A DNA stretch of 64,000 nucleotides from Streptomyces sp. NBC_01264 (GTDB lineage: Bacteria; Actinomycetota; Actinomycetes; Streptomycetales; Streptomycetaceae): the NCBI RefSeq assembly GCF_026340675.1, contig NZ_JAPEOX010000001.1, positions 6,572,001 to 6,636,000 of the forward strand, given 5' to 3'. The notes beneath the pieces were generated by a model, which had not been told where the DNA came from, searched no databases, and saw only the letters and a list, made by a program, of their open reading frames with translations. A program made the translations under genes and the position numbers. Positions 31,777-40,892 of this stretch are shown here, piece after piece. Positions within the stretch are counted from its first letter, which is position 1, and each line of letters starts with the position of its first letter.

Positions 31777-32790
31777 ATGGGCAAGACCGCGCTGATCACC
31801 GGCGTCACCGGGCAGGACGGCTCGTACCTCGCAGAGCTCCTGCTCTCCAAGGGCTACACGGTGCACGGGCTCGTGCGGCGGTCCTCCAGCTTCAACACGG
31901 AGCGGATCGACCACATCTACCAGGACCCGCAGACGGCGAACCGGTCGCTCGTGCTGCACCACGCCGACCTCTCCGACGGCGTCGCTCTGGTGAACCTGCT
32001 CCGCGAGATACGCCCCGACGAGGTCTACAACCTCGGCGCCCAGTCGCACGTCCGCGTCTCCTTCGACGCCCCGCTCTACACCGGCGACGTGACCGGCCTC
32101 GGCGCCCTGCGCCTGCTGGAGGCGATCCGGGCCAGCGGCGTGGACACCCGTATCTACCAGGCCTCCTCCTCGGAGATGTTCGGCGCCACCCCGCCCCCGC
32201 AGAACGAGGCCACCCCGTTCCACCCGCGCAGCCCGTACGGCGCCGCGAAGGTGTTCGCGTACTGGACGACGGTGAACTACCGCGAGGCGTACGGAATGTT
32301 CGCCGTCAACGGGATCCTCTTCAACCACGAGTCCCCGCGCCGCGGCGAGACCTTCGTGACCCGCAAGATCACCCGCGCGGTCGCCCGGATCAAGGCCGGC
32401 CTCCAGGAGAAGCTCTACCTCGGCAACCTCGACGCCGTCCGCGACTGGGGCTACGCCCCGGAGTACGTGGACGCCATGTGGCGGATGCTCCAGCAGGACG
32501 AGGCCACCGACTACGTCGTGGCCACCGGCGTCGCCGCCACCGTCCGCGAGTTCGTCGAGGCCTCCTTCACGCACGCCGGTCTCGACTGGAACGAGCACGT
32601 GCGCTACGACCCCAAGTACGAGCGCCCCAGCGAGGTCGACGCCCTGATCGGCGACGCCTCCAAGGCCAACGACCTGCTCGGCTGGAAGCCGACGGTCCTG
32701 GTGGCCGAACTGGCCCGGATCATGGTGGACTCCGATATCCGGCAGGTCGAGGACCAACTGGCGGGCGCCAGCGTCCGCATCGACCGCTGA
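31777..32790 (+). CDS. gmd: GDP-mannose 4,6-dehydratase
   Basis: Converts GDP-D-mannose to GDP-4-keto-6-deoxy-D-mannose, the precursor of GDP-fucose and related deoxysugars. The 337-residue SDR protein has [61 protein letters not shown] and [12 protein letters not shown] with the catalytic Tyr-Lys, plus [18 protein letters not shown] and [20 protein letters not shown]. The ATG at 31777 follows CAGGGGGA. With fcl it forms a complete GDP-fucose branch; no mannose-1-phosphate guanylyltransferase is in the window, so GDP-mannose must come from elsewhere. Confidence 0.95.
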   Translation: MGKTALITGVTGQDGSYLAELLLSKGYTVHGLVRRSSSFNTERIDHIYQDPQTANRSLVLHHADLSDGVALVNLLREIRPDEVYNLGAQSHVRVSFDAPLYTGDVTGLGALRLLEAIRASGVDTRIYQASSSEMFGATPPPQNEATPFHPRSPYGAAKVFAYWTTVNYREAYGMFAVNGILFNHESPRRGETFVTRKITRAVARIKAGLQEKLYLGNLDAVRDWGYAPEYVDAMWRMLQQDEATDYVVATGVAATVREFVEASFTHAGLDWNEHVRYDPKYERPSEVDALIGDASKANDLLGWKPTVLVAELARIMVDSDIRQVEDQLAGASVRIDR

Positions 32791-32809
32791 GGCCATATAT
32801 TTCACCTAC

Positions 32810-32866
32810 GATTTGCTCTGTCCCGGCCATTCGCGCAGCTAACGGCGGGTGTGGCCGGGGCAAATC
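32810..32866 (+). terminator. Bulged hairpin downstream of gmd
   Basis: GATTTGC (32810-32816) pairs with GCAAATC (32860-32866), and CCCGGCCA (32822-32829) with TGGCCGGG (32852-32859), leaving a small left-hand bulge and a 22-base loop. Probably terminates gmd. Confidence 0.6.
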
Positions 32867-33042
32867 TGCCGTATGTCCGTAGTGCTCCATCCACACCGGA
32901 CCCGTTGATTCCAAGTTGGTATGCAATGGGTCAAGCGTGGTGACCAGGCCCTCGCGTGAGCCCTAGTCTGCGCCAGTACATATGGCTGTTCCGATAGATG
33001 CCGAACCAGCCATTCAAGCCGGGCAATTGCCCTGGGGGGCTC

Positions 33043-35814
33043 ATGCGTAGATCCAGAGGGCTGACTGCTGCCCTCGCCGTGTCACTGGCCGGCGCCGGCA
33101 CCGCGATAGGCCTGGTGCTGATACCCGAGGCGTCGGCCATCACGCAGCCGGTCGCCTTCACCGCCGACAACCTGCCGACGTGGCAGCCCAACGGAATCGT
33201 CTGGGCGATGGCCGAGGCCAACGGCACCGTCTTCGCCGGCGGCACCTTCTCGGCCGTCCGCCCGCCCACCGGCGGCGCCGGCGCGGAGCAGGAAGCCGTG
33301 AACTTCGTCGCGCTCGACGCGGCGACCGGCGCCCCCACCTCCTGCAAGCTCTCCTTCACGATCGCCGACGGCAGCGCCACCGTGCGCGCCCTCACCGTCT
33401 CGAAGGACAAGAAGACCCTGTACGCCGGCGGCTACTTCGCCGCCGTCAACGGGACCCCGGTCAACAGCGTCGCCGCCATCGACATCGCGACCTGCGCCCC
33501 CAAGGCCTCGTTCCACCCGAAGTTCCCGTCCACGGTGCGCGCGCTCGCCGCCACCGAGGGCACCCTGTACGCGGCAGGGGACTTCAGCACCGTCGAGGGG
33601 TCGACCCGTGAGCGGTTCGCCGCGGTCGACGCCAGCTCCGGTGCGCTCAAGCCCTTCGTCGCCAACGCCGACGAGCCCGGCCGCGCGCTCCAGGTCAGCA
33701 ACGACGGCAAGAACATCCTGCTGGGCGGTGACTTCTTCACCGTCAACGGCTCCCAGAGCCACGCGCTCGCCGTCGTGAACGCCACCACCGGAGCCGTCGC
33801 CAAGACGTACGGCACCATCCCCTCGATGTCGGTGATCAAGTCCATCACGGCCGACTCCACGGGCTACTACACCGGCGCCGAGGGCACGGGCGGCTTCGAC
33901 GGCCGCGTCGCGCTGGCCACCGACTACAGCGAGAAGTGGCGCGACCAGTGCCTGGGCGCCACCCAGGCCGTGCTGCCGTACGACGGAGTCCTCTACAGCT
34001 CCTCGCACGCGCACAACTGCAGCTCCGAAGGCCAGTACCCCGACGGCAAGCGCCACTTCCTGCTGGCGCAGCTGACCGACTGGGCCAACGGCGAAGCCCC
34101 CGCGGCCGTCAACGGCTTCGTGCGCAGCCCGGCCAAGCTCGGCTGGCACCCCACCGCCAACGACGGCCTCGGCGAGGGCATCGGCCCGCGCGTGATGGCC
34201 GTGGCGGAGAAGGACTCCACCAAGTACATGTGGGTCGGCGGTGAGTTCACCCTCATCAACGGCAAGGAGCAGCAGGCCCTGACCCGCTTCGCCTCCACCG
34301 GCGACATCGGCGCCCCGACCACCCCGGTCTCCAGCGTCTCCAGCGTCAAGCCCGGCGAGGTCCAGGTCCGCTGGCGCGCCAGCTACGACGCGGACGACAG
34401 CAAGCTGACCTACCGCATCTACCGCAACGGCTCCGCGACCCCGATCGCCACCGTCAGCGCGAGCTCCCTGGAGTGGCTGCGCCAGCAGGCCTCCTGGACG
34501 GACACCACGGTCAAGGCCGGCGCGTCCTACAGCTACCGGGTCACCGCCACCGACGCGGCGGGCAACACCAGCGCCCTGTCGGCCACCACCTCGGTCTCGG
34601 TCCCGACCGCGGTCAGCGCGTACCCGAACCAGGTCCGCGAGGACGGCGCCAACCTGTACTGGCGCTACGACGACGTCGTCAGCCCGTACGTGGCTGACTC
34701 CTCGGTCTCCGGCAACACCAGCGGCATCCAGCTCAACGCCCCGGCCCTGCGCCAGACCCCGGGCGCGCTCACCGGAGCCAGCACGGCCATGGGCTTCAAC
34801 GGCACCAGCCAGCAGGTGTACAGCGACCACCGTCAGACGGTCGGCAGCAGCTACACGCTGGAGACCTGGTTCAAGACGAACTCCACGCGCGGCGGCAAGC
34901 TGATCGGTTTCGGCAACAACCAGGACCGCAACAGCAACGCGTACGACAAGAACATCTACATGACCAACACCGGCCGGATCTTCTTCGGGGTCAACCCGGG
35001 CTCGCCGAAGACCGTCTCCACCGGCCTGCTGGACACGTTCAACGACAACAAGTGGCACCACGTCGTCGCCACCCAGGGCCCCTCCGGCATGGCGCTGTAC
35101 GTGGACGGCAAGGCCAAGGACTCCAGTAACACCACCGGCTCCCAGGCCATCGAGGGCTACTGGCACGTCGGCGGCGACAACCTCGCCGGCTGGTCCTCCC
35201 GGCCGACCAGCAACTTCTTCGCCGGCCAGATCGACGAGACGGCCGTCTACCCGAAGGTGCTGACCGAGGCCCAGGTCAAGAACCACTTCAACCTGGCGAA
35301 GGCCGCCACCGACACGGTCTCCAAGGTCACCGCGACCGAGGACACCTACATCAACCAGGGCGCCCCCAGCACCGCCTACGGCACGTCCACCTCGCTCGCC
35401 GTCCGCGGCACCGGGGCCTACGAGACGTACCTGCGCTTCGACATCCCGGCCGCTCCGGCCGGCACGGTGCTGAAGTCCGCGTCCCTCCAGGTCAAGACCA
35501 CGACCGCGGCGAGTGCCGGCACCACCGACACCGTCTCCGTGGTCCCGGTCACCGGTACCTGGAGCGGTGCGGGCACGACCTTCAAGAGCAAGCCCACCCT
35601 GGGCACCAGCCCGATCGGCTCCTTCGCGGGCGTGCCGGACGGTTCGGCGGTCCAGAGCACGCCGCTGGACACCGCGGCGCTCTCCGCGGCGCTGGGCGGC
35701 AGCTACAGCCTGGGCCTGACGAGCACGGGTACCGACCCGCTGTGGATCTGGTCCTCGGAGTCCACGGCCGTGGACGCCAAGCCGCAGCTGACCCTCACCT
35801 TCGGCGCGAAGTAA
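33043..35814 (+). CDS. Large secreted protein with propeller-like, FN3, LamG-like and CBM96-like modules
   Basis: 923 residues with a Sec signal peptide (RSRGLTAALAVSLAGAGTAI, cleavage near ASA at about 30). Residues 40-420 contain repeated blades of the form VFAGGTFSAV, LYAGGYFAAVNG, LYAAGDFSTVEG, ILLGGDFFTVNG and WVGGEFTLINGK, a beta-propeller-like array. FN3 follows at about 430-520 (VSSVKPGEVQVRWRASYDAD), then a LamG/concanavalin-like fold at about 545-745 (GSSYTLETWFKTNSTRGGKL; KWHHVVATQGPSGMALYVDG). The C-terminal 160 residues resemble CBM96/DNRLRE modules (TEDTYINQGAPSTAYGTSTS, ETYLRFDIP). No catalytic residues are recognised. Its position between gmd and the glycosyltransferases suggests binding or anchoring the locus polysaccharide. 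The ATG at 33043 is preceded by GGGGGG. Confidence 0.88.
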   Translation: MRRSRGLTAALAVSLAGAGTAIGLVLIPEASAITQPVAFTADNLPTWQPNGIVWAMAEANGTVFAGGTFSAVRPPTGGAGAEQEAVNFVALDAATGAPTSCKLSFTIADGSATVRALTVSKDKKTLYAGGYFAAVNGTPVNSVAAIDIATCAPKASFHPKFPSTVRALAATEGTLYAAGDFSTVEGSTRERFAAVDASSGALKPFVANADEPGRALQVSNDGKNILLGGDFFTVNGSQSHALAVVNATTGAVAKTYGTIPSMSVIKSITADSTGYYTGAEGTGGFDGRVALATDYSEKWRDQCLGATQAVLPYDGVLYSSSHAHNCSSEGQYPDGKRHFLLAQLTDWANGEAPAAVNGFVRSPAKLGWHPTANDGLGEGIGPRVMAVAEKDSTKYMWVGGEFTLINGKEQQALTRFASTGDIGAPTTPVSSVSSVKPGEVQVRWRASYDADDSKLTYRIYRNGSATPIATVSASSLEWLRQQASWTDTTVKAGASYSYRVTATDAAGNTSALSATTSVSVPTAVSAYPNQVREDGANLYWRYDDVVSPYVADSSVSGNTSGIQLNAPALRQTPGALTGASTAMGFNGTSQQVYSDHRQTVGSSYTLETWFKTNSTRGGKLIGFGNNQDRNSNAYDKNIYMTNTGRIFFGVNPGSPKTVSTGLLDTFNDNKWHHVVATQGPSGMALYVDGKAKDSSNTTGSQAIEGYWHVGGDNLAGWSSRPTSNFFAGQIDETAVYPKVLTEAQVKNHFNLAKAATDTVSKVTATEDTYINQGAPSTAYGTSTSLAVRGTGAYETYLRFDIPAAPAGTVLKSASLQVKTTTAASAGTTDTVSVVPVTGTWSGAGTTFKSKPTLGTSPIGSFAGVPDGSAVQSTPLDTAALSAALGGSYSLGLTSTGTDPLWIWSSESTAVDAKPQLTLTFGAK

Positions 35815-35828
35815 CCGCTTGACGGAGT

Positions 35829-35862
35829 GCGGGGCCCGGCCGCCTGAGCGGCCGGGCCCCGC
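35829..35862. terminator. Hairpin terminator after the large secreted protein
   Basis: A 15-bp perfect stem (GCGGGGCCCGGCCGC at 35829-35843 and its complement at 35848-35862) with loop CTGA, 15 bases after the stop codon. Confidence 0.85.
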
Positions 35863-35893
35863 GCACCCCTCTCATACGTACGGGAGCCACCTC

Positions 35894-36580
35894 ATGTACC
35901 GACGCTCCGCAGCGGTCGGCGTCCTGCTGGCCGCCGCCCTGACGCTGACGGCCTGCAGTTCGGGCGGCGACGGCAAGGCCGAAGCCTCGGCCGCCTCGCC
36001 CAAGCCGCCGGCCGCCTCGTCGGCGCCCGACCCGGCCGACGCCACGGCCACCCCGTCGCAGCCCCCGGCGGACGCGAAGCCGACGGGTCCCGTCCTGCCG
36101 GACACCAAGCTCGTCCCGAAGACGGGCAGCTTCACGGCGCCGCAGAAGCAGTACCTGAGCGGTCGGGTCCCGGAGCAGATGGACCCGGCGGCCGTCCTGC
36201 AGAGCGGCCAGGAGGCCTGCCAGCGGGTGGAGCGCACGGCGAAGAGGGACAAGGACGCGGCGGTCGGCGCCCTCGTGGCCGGGGAGATCCCGGGCGCGAA
36301 GGACGCCATCACCTACCTCTGCCCCGAGCAGAAGCCGGTCCTCGACGCGGCGGCGAAGGGCTTCCCGGACGGTACGAAGCAGTCCCCGGCGGCGGGCACG
36401 TACCGCGCGCTGACCCAGAGCACCACCTGCGTCTGGGAGGCCAAGGGCAAGGACGGCGCCGCCCTCGCCTCGGGCCCGCAGACCCCGCCGAAGCCGGGTG
36501 ACAGGATCACCGCCAAGATCCCGGCGGGCACGACCCAGTTCGTCTCGAACGGCTGCTACGCGTGGGTGCCTTCGGCATAA
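35894..36580 (+). CDS. Hypothetical lipoprotein
   Basis: 228 residues starting MYRRSAAVGVLLAAALTLTA with the lipobox LTAC (Cys near 21), so it should be diacylglyceryl-anchored outside the membrane. A Ser/Ala/Pro/Lys-rich linker (about residues 25-75) is followed by a domain with paired cysteines (QEACQRVERTAK; AITYLCPEQKPVL; STTCVWEAKGKDG; SNGCYAWVPSA), likely two disulfides. The end, GDRITAKIPAGTTQFVSNGC, is the type seen in small actinobacterial lipoproteins with a terminal beta-sandwich. Start at 35894 chosen because it directly precedes the signal; GGGAG lies 8 bases upstream. Function unknown. Confidence 0.8.
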   Translation: MYRRSAAVGVLLAAALTLTACSSGGDGKAEASAASPKPPAASSAPDPADATATPSQPPADAKPTGPVLPDTKLVPKTGSFTAPQKQYLSGRVPEQMDPAAVLQSGQEACQRVERTAKRDKDAAVGALVAGEIPGAKDAITYLCPEQKPVLDAAAKGFPDGTKQSPAAGTYRALTQSTTCVWEAKGKDGAALASGPQTPPKPGDRITAKIPAGTTQFVSNGCYAWVPSA

Positions 36581-36729
36581 CACCCCCTGCACGTGACGCT
36601 CCGTGCCAGGCGCCACGCCCCCGCTGCCCCTACCCCGGGCACCGGGGGCGTTTCCGTTCCCGCATCGGGGGCATCCGCGTTTCCACACGGCGGGGCCGCA
36701 CCCCGTCCACGATGCTGGAGGAGAATTCC

Positions 36730-36942
36730 ATGAGGGGCATCAGCGGTTGCATAGGCCTGATCGTGGTGGGGGCCATCCTCACCTTCGCGAGCGACTGGCA
36801 GCTGCAGAGCGTCAACCTCGATCTGGTCGGGGTCATCATGATGGTGGCGGGCATCATCGGCCTCGCGGTCTACGCGAGCGTCCTCAAGCGCCGCCGCGTC
36901 GGCGCCCTCCCGGTCGTCGACGAAACCCGCCGGGGGCTCTGA
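36730..36942 (+). CDS. DUF6458-like small membrane protein
   Basis: 70 residues: MRGISGCIGLIVVGAILTFA begins a first hydrophobic helix and VNLDLVGVIMMVAGIIGLAV a second, with a basic tail (SVLKRRRVG). This two-helix layout with a conserved D-V-G-x-I-M-x-x-G core matches what I recall of DUF6458. The ATG at 36730 follows GGAGGAGAATTCC; an ATG at 36712 would add six residues. Function unknown. Confidence 0.8.
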   Translation: MRGISGCIGLIVVGAILTFASDWQLQSVNLDLVGVIMMVAGIIGLAVYASVLKRRRVGALPVVDETRRGL

Positions 36943-37034
36943 GCCGACCGGCGGCAGCGCGGGAACGGCCCGCTGAGCAGCGCCTTCGGCGCAAACGATT
37001 CGACCCGGCCGGGCGGCGAAGGCACCATGGGCCG

Positions 37035-37532
37035 ATGACGTCGACCGAAGAAGCAGCGATCGCTCTGCAGGACCATGTCGCCCTCTGGAGCGTCAGCGAA
37101 GTCAGCGGGAGCGATGTCGTCAGCACCGCCTGCGAAGCGCTGGTCGCCGGACTCGACACCCCGGGCCTGCGCGTCCTCGCAGCCTGCACGCGCGCCGAGG
37201 CGGTCTACGACGTCCACGACCTGCTCCCCGCGGCGCTCCACGAACTGGGCCTCGTCTTCTACCCGGTCGACGGCGCGGCCGGCCGCGAAGCCGCGGTCCC
37301 CGCGCTCGCACGCCGCATGCTCGCCGGCGAGTTCACGCCTTCGGAGCTCACGCTCCGCGTCCACCGGCGCTACGGCCACGAGCCGCTCCTGACACGGCGG
37401 CTCGCGGAGCTCGACGACGAGTACGACACCCTCGAGTACGGCGGCCGGACCACGGACGAGATCGACGCCGAGGTCAGGGCCGTGGCCCGGACCCTCGGGG
37501 CCCACGCCCACGTCCAGGGCCGCGAGGGCTGA
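37035..37532 (+). CDS. Hypothetical protein
   Basis: 165 residues with no signal peptide or membrane helix. The composition is acidic and helical: MTSTEEAAIALQDHVALWSV, LRVLAACTRAEAVYDVHDLLP, RRMLAGEFTPSELTLRVHRR, LAELDDEYDTLEYGGRTTDE. I do not recognise the family. The ATG at 37035 is the only start that opens a protein-like sequence; an AAGG lies about 13 bases upstream, which is weak. It is the last plus-strand gene before the minus-strand glycosyltransferase and converges with it. Confidence 0.65.
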   Translation: MTSTEEAAIALQDHVALWSVSEVSGSDVVSTACEALVAGLDTPGLRVLAACTRAEAVYDVHDLLPAALHELGLVFYPVDGAAGREAAVPALARRMLAGEFTPSELTLRVHRRYGHEPLLTRRLAELDDEYDTLEYGGRTTDEIDAEVRAVARTLGAHAHVQGREG

Positions 37533-37551
37533 CGGTGCCGGGCCGGTCCGC

Positions 37552-38682
37552 TCAGCGGGAGATGCGTTCGTAGACCGGTAGCAGCGTGTCCAGGACCGCG
37601 TCCATCGAGAAGGCGGACGAGGCCAGTTCGCGGGCGGCCTTCGAGGACGTGGCGTTCTCGGCCGGGTCCAGCAGGGACAGGACGGCTTCCGCGACGCCCG
37701 CCGGGCCCGGGTCGACCGCGCGGCCCGCGCCCGCGCGGGCGATGTCGCGGGCCAGGCCGTTGGAGTGGGTCACCACCGGCGGGACGCCCACCGACAGGGC
37801 CTCCAGGACCGACATCGGGAACGGCTCGTCCACGGAGGGCAGTACGTAGACGTGCGCGCGGCGCAGCTCCGTCAGGACCTCCGCGCCGGACAGGGCGCCG
37901 GGGACCGTGAAGCGGGAGGAGAGGCCCAGCTCCGTGATCCGGGCGCGGACCGCCGCGAGCTCGCCCTCGTCCGGGCCGGCCACCACGAACTCCGCGTCCG
38001 GGTGCGCCGCCAGGACGGCCGGGGCGGCGTCGACGAAGTCCACCGGGCGCTTGCGGGCCTGCAGGCGGGCCGAGTAGAGGATCCGCGGGGGCCCGGACAG
38101 GGCGGGGCGCTCCTCCTGGGCCGGGGTGCCGTTGACGAGCCGGACGGTGTTCGGGAGCGGCGGCGCCCCGACCACGGCGTCGAGGCCCTCGCGCTCGTGC
38201 GGGGTGAGGTACAGCAGGGCGTCGGCGCCGCGCAGGAGGCGGCGTACCGCCAGCGCGTCCAGCACCTTGGCCAGGAGCTTCCCGCTCGGGTCGACCATGC
38301 CGTGGGTCTGCAGGACCAGCGGTGTGCCGGCCCGCAGCGCCGCCAGGGCGACGGGCAGGGTGACCAGGTCCCGCGCCAGGTGCACGTGGACCACGTCCGC
38401 TCCCCGCACCAGCCGGCCCGCGGAGGCGAGCAGGGCCGGCGAGGTCATCCCGCTGAAGCCGAGGGGGAGCAGGCGCCGGGCGGGGAAGAGCTTCGCCGGG
38501 ACCCCTTCCACCGAGGTCGGCCAGGGCTCCGGGAACCCCTCGCCCAGCGCCAGCAGGTTCGCCTCGTGCCCGCGGGCCCGCAGCCCCTTGGCCAGGTTCA
38601 GCGCGACCCGCACCGGCCCGCCGAAGGCGTGCGTGGGGGAGTGCAGGGTGACGGCGTGCAGGACTCTCAAAGCGGCACTCAC
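37552..38682 (-). CDS. GT4-family glycosyltransferase
   Basis: A 376-residue GT-B fold retaining glycosyltransferase. The N-lobe has LHAVTLHSPTHAFGGPVRVA, the usual acceptor-side Gly-rich start, and DVVHVHLARDL. The C-lobe has ILYSARLQARKRPVDFVDA, the FVVAGPDEGELAAVRARI segment and the donor-binding EX7E-like region YVLPSVDEPFPMSVLEALSV. I chose GTG at 38682 because it overlaps the stop of the upstream acetyltransferase (GTGA), giving translational coupling; a TTG five codons in is less likely. It probably adds one sugar to the polysaccharide repeat unit on the cytoplasmic face. Confidence 0.9.
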   Translation of the reverse strand: MSAALRVLHAVTLHSPTHAFGGPVRVALNLAKGLRARGHEANLLALGEGFPEPWPTSVEGVPAKLFPARRLLPLGFSGMTSPALLASAGRLVRGADVVHVHLARDLVTLPVALAALRAGTPLVLQTHGMVDPSGKLLAKVLDALAVRRLLRGADALLYLTPHEREGLDAVVGAPPLPNTVRLVNGTPAQEERPALSGPPRILYSARLQARKRPVDFVDAAPAVLAAHPDAEFVVAGPDEGELAAVRARITELGLSSRFTVPGALSGAEVLTELRRAHVYVLPSVDEPFPMSVLEALSVGVPPVVTHSNGLARDIARAGAGRAVDPGPAGVAEAVLSLLDPAENATSSKAARELASSAFSMDAVLDTLLPVYERISR

Positions 38683-39224
38683 TTCGGCTCGTCGACCGGG
38701 CGGCGGTGCCCGTCCTGGGTCTGCAGGGTCAGCGCGGGGAGGTCCTTGTGGACCACGGACCCGGCGCCCGCGACCGCGCAGCGGCCGATGGTCACGCCGG
38801 CCAGCACGGTGGCCCGTACCGCCACCCACGCGCCGTCCCCGACGGCGATCGGCGCGTTGCGGTAGCGGAAGTCGGCGGCCCGGTGGTCGTGCGAGCCGGT
38901 GCACAGCAGCGCCTCCTGCGAGAGGCAGGCGTGCGCGCCGATCGTCACCGGCTCCAGGTTGAGTATCCAGGCACCCTCGCCGATCCACGCGTGGTCGCCC
39001 ACGGTCAGCTTCCAGGGCCACAGCACCCGCACCTTGTGCCGGATCAGCACCCCTTCGCCGATCCGGGCCCCGAAGGCCCGCAGCAGCGCGACCCGCAGCC
39101 GGGCGGGACACAGCCAGCTCATGAAGAGCGTGTTCATCACGGCGAACCAGAGCGCCTGCGTCAGCCGCCCGCGCCCCTTGTCGTATCCGGCCAGCGTGAA
39201 GGCAGGAAGATCACGCACAGGCAC
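38679..39224 (-). CDS. Hexapeptide-repeat acetyltransferase (WcaF-like)
   Basis: About 181 residues with a left-handed beta-helix: IGEGVLIRHKVRVLWPWKLT, VGDHAWIGEGAWILNLEPVTIG, CLSQEALLCTGSHDHRAADF (with the catalytic-type His) and VGDGAWVAVRATVLAGVTIG, ending in VVHKDLP. It resembles colanic acid WcaF-type O-acetyltransferases, including the N-terminal helix with ALWFAVMNTLFMSWLCP. GTG at 39224 and GTG at 39218 are both supported by purine-rich sequences (GGAG or GAGGGG); the difference is two residues. Coupled to the downstream glycosyltransferase. Likely decorates the polysaccharide repeat. Confidence 0.88.
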   Translation of the reverse strand: MPVRDLPAFTLAGYDKGRGRLTQALWFAVMNTLFMSWLCPARLRVALLRAFGARIGEGVLIRHKVRVLWPWKLTVGDHAWIGEGAWILNLEPVTIGAHACLSQEALLCTGSHDHRAADFRYRNAPIAVGDGAWVAVRATVLAGVTIGRCAVAGAGSVVHKDLPALTLQTQDGHRRPVDEPK

Positions 39225-39329
39225 CCCTCGTACTCCGGCCCCCGACGGCGCCCCCGAAGGCGCCTCCCCGGGCGCCCGAGCGCTCAGACTAGACTGCGCC
39301 CGAATCAGGCACAGGGGGTGGGGGCAAGC

Positions 39330-40838
39330 GTGGCGACCGACATACGCGGGGCCGTCGCCCGGGCCGTGCCGACGCGGCCGGGGGACGAGAAGGGCTGGGG
39401 CCGGGTCACCACCCCGCGGACGCTGCTCTCGCGGGCGCTCTCCGTGCCGCTGGCCCTCGGGTTCACCGTCTTCCTGCCGCTGTTCGTCGCGGTGCAGCCC
39501 GGCGCCGGGCAGCACGACGCGGCCTTCTGGCTCCAGCTGCTGCTCACCATGTACGCGGGCGCCCGGCTCTCGGCGATGGTCCTGACCAGCCGCCGCAAGC
39601 TGCTCCAGGGCTCCTTCTGGCTCTTCGTCTACATGGCCATGGGCGTGGCCCCCCTCGCGCAGGCCGTCCTCGGCCAGGTCCCGACCCCCGTCGTCGGCCC
39701 GCGCTCCGACCTCACCGCCGCCATCGGCCTGGTGCTGCTCGGCTGCGCCGCCTTCGACGTGGGCGTGCTGCTGGCCCGGCACCGGCCGGCGGGCCGCGCG
39801 GGCGGTTCGCTGAAGGAGCCGCGCCCGGTCATGGCGCACCGGCGGCGGCTGCACCTGCTGACGGCCGTGGCGTTCCTGGGCAGCGCGGCCCTGATCGTGA
39901 AGCTCGGCGGACCGGCGGTGTTCTTCTCCAGCCGCCAGGAGATCATCGCGGGCATCGAGGAGGCGGGCGTCTCCCAGGACGGCCAGGCCGGTCAGGCCCT
40001 GCTGCGGGGCTTCGGCACGGTCCCCGCGCTGCTGGCCCTGCTGCTGTACACGCGCTGGCTGATCACCTCGAAGTTCGCCCGCCGCAAGGTGTCGATCATC
40101 GTCACCTGGTCGGCGCTCATGGTCCTCAACCTGATCGTCAACAACCCGATCTCCAACCCGCGCTACTGGTTCCTCACGGTCATGTTCGCGATGCTCTTCA
40201 CCGTCTTCCCGGTGAGCGCCGCGATGTACCGGGTGGCCCTGTCCATGGCCGTGGTGATCGCCCTCCTGATCTTCCCGTTCGCGGACCGCTTCCGCTACGA
40301 CGAGAAGAACTACAAGCCGGTCGAGACGACCTCGTTCCTGGAGCCGATGGCGCTCAAGGACTACGACCAGATCGGCATGTTCGCGAACACCATCACCTTC
40401 TCCGAATCCGGTCCCGGCCATTCCTACGGGCGCCAGCTCGCGGGATCGGTCTTCTTCGCGGTGCCGCGCTCGGTGTGGTCGTCCAAGCCGCGCGACACCG
40501 GCGTGATGGTCGGCCAGTGGATGGGTACGGTCAACACCAACCTGTCCTCCCCGATCTGGGCCGAGCTGTGGATCGACTTCGGGCCGCTGGGCATGGGGGC
40601 GGGGCTGCTGGGGATGGGGTACGCCGCCGCCCGCGTCGACCGGCGCTACGCGAAGCGCGCCCGGCGCAGCTCGCCGCCGGGCAGCCTGATCTCGACGGTG
40701 GTCCCGCTGGTCGCGGGGTACTCCTTCATCCTGCTGCGCGGGCCGCTGCTCCAGGCCTCGGGCCGGATCGCCATCGCGGGGATGTGCCTGGCGCTCGTGG
40801 CCACGTACCGGCAGGACAGGGCCACCTCCCTGCGCTAA
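39330..40838 (+). CDS. Wzy-like polysaccharide polymerase / O-antigen polymerase-type membrane protein
   Basis: About 502 residues with ten or more hydrophobic helices (for example VPLALGFTVFLPLFVAV, LWLFVYMAMG-like FWLFVYMAMGVAPLAQAVL, VIALLIFPFAD). The large extracytoplasmic region GGPAVFFSSRQEIIAGIEEA and the C-terminal segment AVPRSVWSSKPRDTGVMVGQ with WAELWIDFGPLGMGAGLLGM are typical of O-antigen polymerase/ligase-like proteins that link repeat units on the outer face. GTG at 39330 is chosen; GTG at 39318 would add four residues. Divergent from the acetyltransferase, with about a 100-base gap. It is the only polymerase candidate in the locus. Confidence 0.82.
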   Translation: MATDIRGAVARAVPTRPGDEKGWGRVTTPRTLLSRALSVPLALGFTVFLPLFVAVQPGAGQHDAAFWLQLLLTMYAGARLSAMVLTSRRKLLQGSFWLFVYMAMGVAPLAQAVLGQVPTPVVGPRSDLTAAIGLVLLGCAAFDVGVLLARHRPAGRAGGSLKEPRPVMAHRRRLHLLTAVAFLGSAALIVKLGGPAVFFSSRQEIIAGIEEAGVSQDGQAGQALLRGFGTVPALLALLLYTRWLITSKFARRKVSIIVTWSALMVLNLIVNNPISNPRYWFLTVMFAMLFTVFPVSAAMYRVALSMAVVIALLIFPFADRFRYDEKNYKPVETTSFLEPMALKDYDQIGMFANTITFSESGPGHSYGRQLAGSVFFAVPRSVWSSKPRDTGVMVGQWMGTVNTNLSSPIWAELWIDFGPLGMGAGLLGMGYAAARVDRRYAKRARRSSPPGSLISTVVPLVAGYSFILLRGPLLQASGRIAIAGMCLALVATYRQDRATSLR

Positions 40839-40855
40839 AGGTGGAACCACTCAAC

Positions 40856-40886
40856 TTGTGCACCGGATACGCAACGCCGGTACAGT
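40856..40886 (+). promoter_or_regulatory. Putative promoter of the TetR gene
   Basis: TTGTGC (40856-40861), a 19-base spacer and TACAGT (40881-40886) end six bases before the ATG at 40893, which predicts a leaderless or nearly leaderless mRNA. No Shine-Dalgarno sequence is visible. Confidence 0.55.
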
Positions 40887-40892
40887 GGTCCC

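Noticed and set aside
37552..39111. Longer N-terminal form of the GT4 glycosyltransferase reaching back over the acetyltransferase
   Set aside because: The extra 140 residues are antisense-like Arg/Gly/Ala-rich sequence, and the GTGA overlap fixes the start at 38682.
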